A stretch of 12,227 nt of DNA, taken from assembly GCA_018398765.1 (NCBI GenBank), contig JAHBMJ010002842.1:3867-16093 (forward strand), read 5' to 3'. The stretch is from Chromera velia (taxonomy: Eukaryota > Sar > Chromeraceae). The position numbers and the translations under genes were made by a program. Below are positions 7,351 through 12,227 of this stretch, piece after piece; the stretch's first letter is position 1; every line of letters starts with the position of its first letter. The notes below the pieces were generated by a model. The model searched no databases. It was given only the letters and a program-made list of their open reading frames with translations, and was not told the origin of the DNA.

Positions 7351-7621
7351 ATACAGAATAAAAGTTATAAGCTTAGAAAGTAGATATAGAACTTATGGTT
7401 CTATGAGTAACATCTTATAGCTGCTTCTGTTTTTACATTATCATAAGTTGTGATCACTTTTGGAACGTTATGTATAAATTTAATAATCTCTATTTCCTCT
7501 TTCTTTATTTAACTAGCAAAGTGTTACTATATTTTTAGAAAGTGTTACTCTGTTTTTCAAAGTGTCATTAGTATAGAAAGCTGACCTAGGCTTAAGATAA
7601 TACTAATGACACTTGTGATAC
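7351..7621 (+). repeat. Left arm of the second inverted repeat
   Basis: This arm pairs in reverse complement with 8308-8576. It starts near AATAAAAGTTATA (7357) and contains the shared CATAAGTTGTGATCAC word. It has GTGTTAC at 7521 and 7542 and GTGTCAT at 7562, about two helical turns apart, then AGGCTTAAGAT. It ends in ATGACAC/GTGATAC at 7606 and 7615, a 9-bp step. Confidence 0.8.
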
Positions 7622-8104
7622 GTTTTTTTTTTTTAAAAAATTATAAATTACACCCCTCCCCCCCTTTTTTTCTCCTCCATTCCCGTAGGTACACCATTCT
7701 TCTCATTTCAGGGCTCTCTTATTATTGCTTTGTGTTGTTGGTGTGTTGTCTGCAGCTCTACGGAAAAGATGTACAGCACAGCAAGATTGCAGAGCTACCG
7801 GCAGAAATGATTAGACAACGGACAAGGACAGCAATCTATAAAAAAAACAGTTCTTCTGACATTTCAGCACCAAAGTTGAAAGGGATTGGAGATTCTTTTA
7901 AAAAAGGTTCCTTAAATGGTTTTGTGGACGTCTATCCTGTGCCCTTCTATTTTCATACACATCAAAGGTCTCTTCCTTCCTTGCGTAGGCAATCACACCC
8001 GGGTGTCTTCCCTTTTCCCCCCCTCTTTCTCCCTTATTTTTCCTTCCCGGTCTCCCCTCCTCCAAAACAAAAACACCTATTTATATTTTTTTTACGTCTG
8101 TACA
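7622..8104. other. Interior of the second inverted-repeat unit; no convincing gene
   Basis: The segment begins with a T tract and a run of C. Its middle (about 7750-7930) has mixed composition and stays open within a 172-codon plus-strand frame starting at 7606. The rest is pyrimidine-rich and looks like the host flanks. A host gene fragment captured between the arms is possible: AG-ending pyrimidine tracts such as TGTTGTCTGCAG near 7743-7754 resemble splice acceptors. I do not call a gene, because the frame begins inside the repeat arm and both ends are low-complexity. Confidence 0.35.
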
Positions 8105-8214
8105 GGGTAAAATCAAATAGGTAACACTTTAGTATAACACTTTTTAATACATATTTTTAGAAGAATTGGATACTGAAGTGAGGCTTAAGATGATACTAGT
8201 GACACTTATAACAC
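8105..8214 (-). repeat. Extra inverted iteron unit next to the right arm
   Basis: A further copy of the arm's inner portion lies here in the opposite orientation to 8308-8576. AGGCTTAAG...ACAC at 8181-8214 is the reverse complement of 8309-8342 with 31 of 34 positions matching by eye. It ends in GTGACAC/ATAACAC at 8199 and 8208 (9-bp step), with more ATAACAC/GTAACAC words at about 8121-8139. Together with 8308 onward it forms a local palindrome around a roughly 93-base AT-rich spacer, as at 3178-3394. Confidence 0.7.
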
Positions 8215-8307
8215 TTTATTTAATATTTTTATATAATATGAATATTTATCCAAAAATGAGGAAGAACTAATTTTTTAATAAATTTCTGTAAAAAAAAATT
8301 GAAAAAT

Positions 8308-8576
8308 GGTGTTACAAGTGTAATTAGTATCATCTTAAGCCTAGTTCAGCCCCCTATATGAATAACACTTTGAAAAACAGAGTAATACTTTCTAAAAATA
8401 TAGTAACACTTTGCTGGTTGAATAAAGGAGGAGGAGGTGGGGGTTATTAATTCATAACACACGTTCCGAGGGTGATCACAACTTATAATAATGTAAGAAC
8501 AGAAGTAGCTATAAGATGTTGCTCATAGAATCACAAGTTCTATGTCTACTTTCTAAGCCTATAACTTTTATTGTAT
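8308..8576 (-). repeat. Right arm of the second inverted repeat
   Basis: This is the inverted partner of 7351-7621. It begins with GTGTTAC/GTGTAAT at 8309 and 8318 (9-bp step), then CTTAAGCC. ATAACAC at 8362, GTAATAC at 8382 and GTAACAC at 8403 follow at 20-21 bp spacing. Then come GTGATCACAACTTATAATAATG and a stretch ending near ATAACTTTTATTGTATTC. An insertion-like purine run (GGAGGAGGAGGTGGGGG, about 8427-8443) interrupts the similarity. Confidence 0.8.
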
Positions 8577-8749
8577 TCACCTCACACCAAAGCATGTACC
8601 TGTTCCGCCATGTTCACAATCACGTACGGCTCTCGAAAAACTCTGGAGTTGGTGCACTTATCACTCCTCCTTTTCCTCGTTCTTTCTCATGCTTCTTTGT
8701 AGGACAAGGCACACACTAAAAATAAAATGCATACATGGAACGACGCCGG
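8577..8749. other. Right junction of the AT-rich block with host-like sequence
   Basis: Base composition returns to that of the flanks just after the second inverted repeat. No gene or strong motif is visible. Confidence 0.35.
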
Positions 8750-9092
8750 CAGCACCAGCGTCGGCAAAGGGTAAAACGTAGAGACTCACGAAGCATACCC
8801 ACTTACCGCAGATACATAGCAGCACCAGCGGTGGTAAGGGCGCAACAAGAAGACTCACGAAGCATGCCCACTTACCGCAGATACATAGCAGCACCAGTGG
8901 TGGCAAGGGCGCAAAAAGAAGACTCATGAAGCATGCCTCCTTACCGCAGTCTCAGCAGCATCAGCGTTGGCAAGGGCGGACACGAAGACTCACTTACCGC
9001 AGACTTGGAAACATGCCTACTTACCGTAGATTCACAGCAGCACCAGCAGTGGCAAGACTCAGAAAGCATACCTACTTGCCGTAGACACATAG
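8750..9092. repeat. Minisatellite of about 69 bp, five imperfect copies
   Basis: Copies begin at CAGCACCAG-type words at 8750, 8820, 8889, 8956 and 9038, giving steps of 70, 69, 67 and 82. Each copy holds GGCAAGGGCG-like, AGACTCACGAAGCAT and CCTACTTACCGCAG segments. The fourth copy carries an internal CTTACCGCAGACTTGG insertion that explains the longer step. Periods near 69 keep frames partly open on both strands, but I see no domain and treat the array as non-coding. Confidence 0.8.
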
Positions 9093-9160
9093 TTTGGTTA
9101 CTGCTGACAGCCGTACACATTGCCCAACGCCCCCCTCTTCTCTGTCATACAACATGCACC

Positions 9161-9190
9161 GGGGGAGGGAGGGAGGGAGGGGGGGCAGGG
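9161..9190 (+). repeat. GGGA-repeat tract with G-quadruplex potential
   Basis: Five or more runs of at least three G, separated by single A bases (GGGGGAGGGAGGGAGGGAGG and onward), lie on the plus strand. Such a tract can fold as a G-quadruplex. It is part of a wider low-complexity region. Confidence 0.6.
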
Positions 9191-9471
9191 TCGGATGGAC
9201 GAATGGCAGGACGGGACGGATAGAAGTGAGAGATCGGATAGCGAAGGAGGTCACGCGCACTGCATCCCATATGAGCTCACACGAGACTGCCCCAGTACGC
9301 TTGCACACGCACGTGGCACGTCTCAAGCACACACGCACACATACACATGAATGCACACACACATTGCCCAATACCCCCCTTCCTCCTTCACCTTCACCTC
9401 GTTCGGCAAGAAAAAGTCAGCGTAAACAAGGATCGGAAGACCGTCTGTGGGCAATACAATAAAACTTCTTA
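9191..9471. other. Low-complexity spacer downstream of the second secreted gene
   Basis: No gene is called. It holds GGACGGAT-like runs (9193-9225) and a CACACACGCACACA tract (about 9329-9365). ACACATTGCCCAA...CCCCCCT occurs twice, near 9115-9137 and 9359-9381. It probably includes the 3' region of the minus-strand gene ending at 9472. Confidence 0.35.
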
Positions 9472-9990
9472 CTACCCCACACACCAATTACCCAACCCGC
9501 ACATACAGCCAAGAGGACACCAATCATGCGGGGGCGGCCCACAAAAATGAATACTGCAGTCAGGCCTCATTTTCTCTATTTCTGCAGGACTCATTACCTC
9601 ATCCGCAATCCATTTAATTGCTTCACAGTTTTGTCCTCTTTTTGAAGCCTCCACATATTTGAGACCAGGTACTGCGATGACCTTGCTCTCCAAAATCCCA
9701 TTTTCAGGAGCTGGAACTAAAAACAGACAAGTTCCAAGCGCTTTTGGATTGTTTTGAAGAATTTTGAACGACTCCTCAGGTGTTTGGTCCACGGCTCTCA
9801 AGGAATAACCCTGTGAACCGGTTGCAGAGCACCCCGTGTGGGTTTTTCTGCTCACTGTCTGTATTGGCTGAGCCATAAAGCCCTCAGAGGATTCAATAAG
9901 GACATTTGCAAAGTCGTCGCCCTTCAGGAGGACAACAGCTGCAGAGGAACCGACGAATGTGGCAAAGACAACAAGACCGAAAAGCTTCAT
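9472..9990 (-). CDS. Secreted cysteine-rich protein
   Basis: Starting at the ATG at 9990 the product is 172 aa. It has a clear signal peptide (MKLFGLVVFATFVGSSA, residues 1-17). An earlier in-frame Met at 10032 would put 14 residues before the hydrophobic core and is less likely. The first two thirds of the mature protein hold only three cysteines (54, 88, 122). The tail is a compact cluster at 145, 150, 158, 162, 164 and 170, with a proline-rich GPPPHDW before it. C158-x2-G-C162-x-C164-x5-C170 has the same spacing as in the secreted protein at 1867-2274, so the two may share a small disulfide module. The protein should be exported by the secretory pathway. I recognise no named family and assign no activity. 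An A-rich ACAAAAATG context supports the start. It stands alone; its upstream region is 9991-10100. Confidence 0.6.
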   Translation of the reverse strand: MKLFGLVVFATFVGSSAAVVLLKGDDFANVLIESSEGFMAQPIQTVSRKTHTGCSATGSQGYSLRAVDQTPEESFKILQNNPKALGTCLFLVPAPENGILESKVIAVPGLKYVEASKRGQNCEAIKWIADEVMSPAEIEKMRPDCSIHFCGPPPHDWCPLGCMCGLGNWCVG

Positions 9991-10185
9991 TTTTGTATTA
10001 CGAAAAAAGAATGCAGGTAGAATCGTTTCCAATTTCTCGTTAGGGATTAAACAGCAGATCGCTCAGAAAGGAGTGAACTCTGGGAATTCTATATGAGTCT
10101 GTCAGACCGATGTCAGATCGTTTCACTGATTGGGAGGATGAGACGTGAAGATGATTCCTGCTTATGGATTAACGACTCGACCCAT
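9991..10185. other. Upstream region of the secreted-protein gene
   Basis: No gene is called. This is the probable 5' untranslated and promoter region of the minus-strand gene starting at 9990. TGTCAGACCGATGTCAGATCG near 10100-10120 contains a direct repeat of GTCAGA. Confidence 0.3.
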
Positions 10186-10207
10186 CGCGCGCGCGCGCGC
10201 GCGCGCG
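10186..10207. repeat. (CG)11 dinucleotide tract
   Basis: Eleven uninterrupted CG dinucleotides. Such a tract can adopt Z-DNA and is a strong CpG methylation target. CpG in this amount indicates a genome, or a region, without strong CpG depletion. Confidence 0.85.
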
Positions 10208-10631
10208 TTCCCCCACTTTTCCCCACGCTGCCAGCATTTTGGCAAGCGCGCGGGGGTTCGTTAATTGGCGCGCAGGGCCCCGCAATGCTGCAGTATCCGA
10301 ATTTGCCCCCACAAAGCGATATGCAGTCCAAGTGCCCCGCACTGCGCGCCTATTCTCATTTCCCGGCTGTTTGTCATCCGGATGAGTGCCTTGCCCCACA
10401 CATGCATTGGGTCATATATATTGGGCCATACGACCCACAATCAGAATGCCGTCTCCAGTCCCCATGCAGCCGTCTCCTTTCGTCCGCACTTCCGCGGCTC
10501 CGCCTGTCCCTCATGCACTATGCAGGTCCTCCACTCATCCCCCATACTCACCATTCATGTTTCCTGTTCTACCATTCTGTCCATTTATCATTATGCCAAG
10601 ATACTTATGATGGAACGTGGATTTTTGTTAG
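10208..10631. other. Gene-less or upstream-exon region, proline/serine-coding if translated
   Basis: GC-rich sequence that stays open in several frames. One frame (ATG at 10446, stop at 10608) would encode a proline-rich peptide. It is in the same phase as the open stretch starting at 10632, but stop codons at 10608 and 10629 separate them. It may hold the first exon of the downstream gene. TACTTATGA (about 10602-10610) followed by TTTTTGTTAG (10622-10631) resembles a branch point and acceptor, but I cannot settle a donor. Confidence 0.25.
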
Positions 10632-10817
10632 GTAAGGCAGCAAAGGCAGCTAAAAAAAAAGTGGGAAAGAGCCGCAGCTGCTGCACCGTCCCCTTCCACA
10701 GTCCGTGCTGCAGCTTCCCAATATCTCCTCCTGCAGTCGAACGTTCCTCACACTGACGTCCTTTCTTCCGACCAAAAGAAGCGTGAGAGAAATGCACGCC
10801 GGGTGGAACAAATTCGG
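10632..10817 (+). CDS. Candidate exon: basic helical region of the gene continuing at 10852
   Basis: A frame without any Met is open from 10632 to the stop at 10908. Its content looks coding: a Gln/Lys-rich start (QQRQLKKKWERAAAAA), a Ser/Pro/Ala linker, then a strongly basic helix (KKRERNARRVEQIR). TTTTTGTTAG just before 10632 is a plausible acceptor. Cutting 34 bases from GTACTC (10818) to GTTAG (10851) joins this frame exactly in phase to the 10852-11454 frame. Both acceptors read GTTAG|G. The alternative is a decayed gene with a frameshift around 10820-10870. The basic segment could bind nucleic acid or form a coiled coil. Confidence 0.35.
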
Positions 10818-10869
10818 GTACTCAAAGCGGAGCGCAAACCGGCTGAGTTAGGAGATCACACGCAACTCC

Positions 10870-11454
10870 ATGCGTCTGACCCGTTTCATCCCCGATCTGT
10901 CAAAGCCTGATGAGAGTTACATGGTGCCCCAGCCCCACATCACTCTCGCGTGTCCCCACGGTACAGGTTCAGATTCCCCTGGGTTTGTGTGTGTCTCATG
11001 CGACTCCCCCTACACGCTCCGTAACTATCCTAACTACAAACTTCCTCCACGCGCCTGGGACTTCCAAGCATGTGTCGGTTACTTCTTCTATCAGGGGTAT
11101 GTGTACGAAATTAAGATGGGAGACGGTCCGTTGAGCGAGTCCAGGTATCACTGGGACCCTTTCGCCTTGCAGGCCAGGAGAAAAGAAAAAGCTAACGCCG
11201 ACACAGACCGCCTTCCGGGGTTTTGGGAGGACTGGGTGGTTCATTATAGCTGGGAAGACGCTATTCCCGATGAAATTCCTGGTGAGAGCAGATTCATGTA
11301 CCAGCTTTTCTACGAAGCTCACGTGGCAGCCCAGTACTACGACCTTGAAAGGGGGATGCACTTCAGGATCTCTGAGCTACAAGAGGTTAGCGCATTGGAA
11401 GCTGTTCGACGGGAGCACATGTCTCTTCCTGGTCATACTGGGGCAGTTGCCTAA
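10870..11454 (+). CDS. Unknown protein, probably the 3' exon of a longer gene
   Basis: From the ATG at 10870 the frame gives 194 aa. It has no signal peptide or membrane segment. A CPHG...CVSC pattern at residues 28-44 could bind zinc. An aromatic-rich middle follows (WDFQACVGYFFYQGYVYEIKMGDG, about 63-86), then an acidic Trp-rich part (PGFWEDWVVHYSWEDAIPDEIPGESRF, about 115-141) and a helical C-terminus. The composition is that of a folded globular protein, and codon use is GC-balanced like the host genes. I do not recognise the family. The frame is open upstream to 10852, where GTTAG precedes it, so the ATG may be internal and the true N-terminus may come from 10632-10817 or earlier. The gene ends about 85 bases before the microsatellite block. 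Confidence 0.5.
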   Translation: MRLTRFIPDLSKPDESYMVPQPHITLACPHGTGSDSPGFVCVSCDSPYTLRNYPNYKLPPRAWDFQACVGYFFYQGYVYEIKMGDGPLSESRYHWDPFALQARRKEKANADTDRLPGFWEDWVVHYSWEDAIPDEIPGESRFMYQLFYEAHVAAQYYDLERGMHFRISELQEVSALEAVRREHMSLPGHTGAVA

Positions 11455-11529
11455 CGTATCTAGCGCTTCGTGTCAGTGACTAAACATTGAACACTTAATA
11501 ATGCTGCGACTCTGTTTTGGTGAAAATAG

Positions 11530-12171
11530 GTGATGGAGGTCACCTGTGTGTGTCTGTCTGTCTGTATCTGCCTGGCTGATTCTGGCTATCTCTGTCTATC
11601 TCTGTCCGGCTGATTCTGGCTGTCTCTGTCGGTCTCTGTTTGTCCCTGTCGGTCTCTGTCGGTCTCTGTCTGGCTGATTCTGGCTGTTTCTGTCTGTCTC
11701 TGTCTCTGTCTGTTTCTGTCGGTCTCTGTCTGTCTCTGTCTGCGTCAGACTGTCTCTGTCTGTCTCTCTCTCTCTGGCTGTCTCTGTCGGTCTCTGTTTG
11801 TCCCTGTCGGTCTCTGTCAGTCTCTGTCTGCGTCAGACTGTCTCTGTCTGCATCAGACTGTCTCTGTCTGTCTGTTTCTGTCTCTTTCTGTTTCTGTCTC
11901 TGTCTGTTTCTGTCTCTTTCTGTCTGTCTGTCTGTCTCTTTCTGTCACTGTCTGTCTCTCTCTGGCTGTCTGCATCTCTGTATCTCTGCTATTTTTCTCT
12001 TTGTTTGTCTCTCCCTATTTCTCTGTGTGTCCCTGTCTATCTGTTTGTCCATCCGTCCCTCTATCTATGAGTTTGTCTGGGTGTCTGCTCTGTCTGCCTG
12101 GCTTCCTGCCTACCTGCCTGCCTATCTGTGTGTCTATCTGTGTCTCTGAGTTCATTATTTTTTTGCTCTCT

Positions 12172-12218
<47 letters not shown>

Positions 12219-12227
12219 ATGTGTGTG
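11530..12227 (+). repeat. Pyrimidine-rich TCTG/TCTC microsatellite block
   Basis: Almost 700 bases of degenerate (TCTG)n and (TCTC)n with TTTC variants, passing into (CT)n near 12163-12210 and (GT)n at the window end. A 57-base stretch at 11616-11672 recurs at 11774-11830 with one visible difference, showing expansion by larger unit duplication. Long open frames here encode only Ser/Leu/Val/Cys repeats and are not genes. The right end is cut by the window. Confidence 0.9.

Larger units (their letters stand above)
7351..8576. mobile_element. Second inverted-repeat unit, probably a non-autonomous or decayed relative
   Basis: Arms of about 270 bp (7351-7621 and 8308-8576) are inverted copies of each other. 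They follow the same plan as the 3217-7018 element: a 9-bp-spaced word pair at the inner end and three further words spaced 20-21 bp. The word here is GTGTTAC rather than GTGTCAT. No replication gene lies inside. It could be mobilised in trans by a related replicon, or be what remains after internal deletion. No target-site duplication was recognised. Confidence 0.55.

Noticed and set aside
7606-8124. 172-codon frame inside the second inverted-repeat unit
   Set aside because: It starts within the repeat arm, ends in pyrimidine-rich low complexity and has no recognisable domain. A captured exon fragment is kept only as a possibility.
8750-9092. Regular repeats that might suggest a CRISPR array
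   Set aside because: Units are contiguous tandem copies of about 69 bp with gradual divergence, with no constant repeat separated by unique spacers and no cas genes.
9072-9371. Minus-strand 99-codon frame over the GGGA and CA tracts
   Set aside because: Entirely low-complexity in origin.
10093-10635. 180-codon frame across the (CG)11 tract
   Set aside because: It passes through a dinucleotide repeat (Arg-Ala repeats) and shows no domain. Several frames are open here because of GC content.
11640-12149. Open frame of 169 codons in the microsatellite
   Set aside because: It translates only to Ser/Leu/Val/Cys repeats produced by the TCTG/TCTC sequence.

Overview
The window looks like nuclear DNA of a microbial eukaryote, possibly an alga or another protist; I cannot name the group. 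The flanks are GC-balanced to GC-rich. They carry sparse, uncoupled genes on both strands, long non-coding stretches, a (CG)n run, a minisatellite and large CT/TCTG microsatellites. There are no bacterial operons or ribosome-binding sites. Candidate splice sites appear near several genes.

Left flank (1-3100): a degenerate AATCAGATC-type repeat, then a minus-strand gene (584-1360). Its product has an AT-hook-like basic N-terminus and a region resembling the 2-oxoglutarate/Fe(II) dioxygenase core (HPD, distal H, distal R). It is divergent from a plus-strand gene (1867-2274) for a small secreted cysteine-rich protein. The intergenic region holds three copies of a GGGCCYCGGCAT word and a perfect TGACGTCA palindrome.

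Centre (about 3100-8600): an AT-rich insertion unlike its surroundings. Its core is a 3.8-kb unit (3217-7018) bounded by inverted repeats of about 265-285 bp. It encodes an intact 807-aa primase-polymerase/SF3 helicase (minus) converging on a 62-aa basic protein (plus). Every arm carries GTGTCAT words, as a pair or triplet at 9-bp period plus distal copies about two helical turns apart. A second inverted-repeat unit (7351-8576) has the same arm plan with a diverged word (GTGTTAC) and no replication gene. I read these as an autonomous replicon-like mobile element and a related non-autonomous or decayed relative. No capsid, integrase or transposase gene is visible.

Right flank (8577-12227): a roughly 69-bp minisatellite, G-rich low complexity, a second secreted cysteine-rich gene (9472-9990, minus) sharing a C-x2-G-C-x-C-x5-C signature with the first, a (CG)11 tract, a probably spliced or frameshifted gene of unknown function (10632-11454), and about 690 bp of pyrimidine-rich microsatellite running to the window end.
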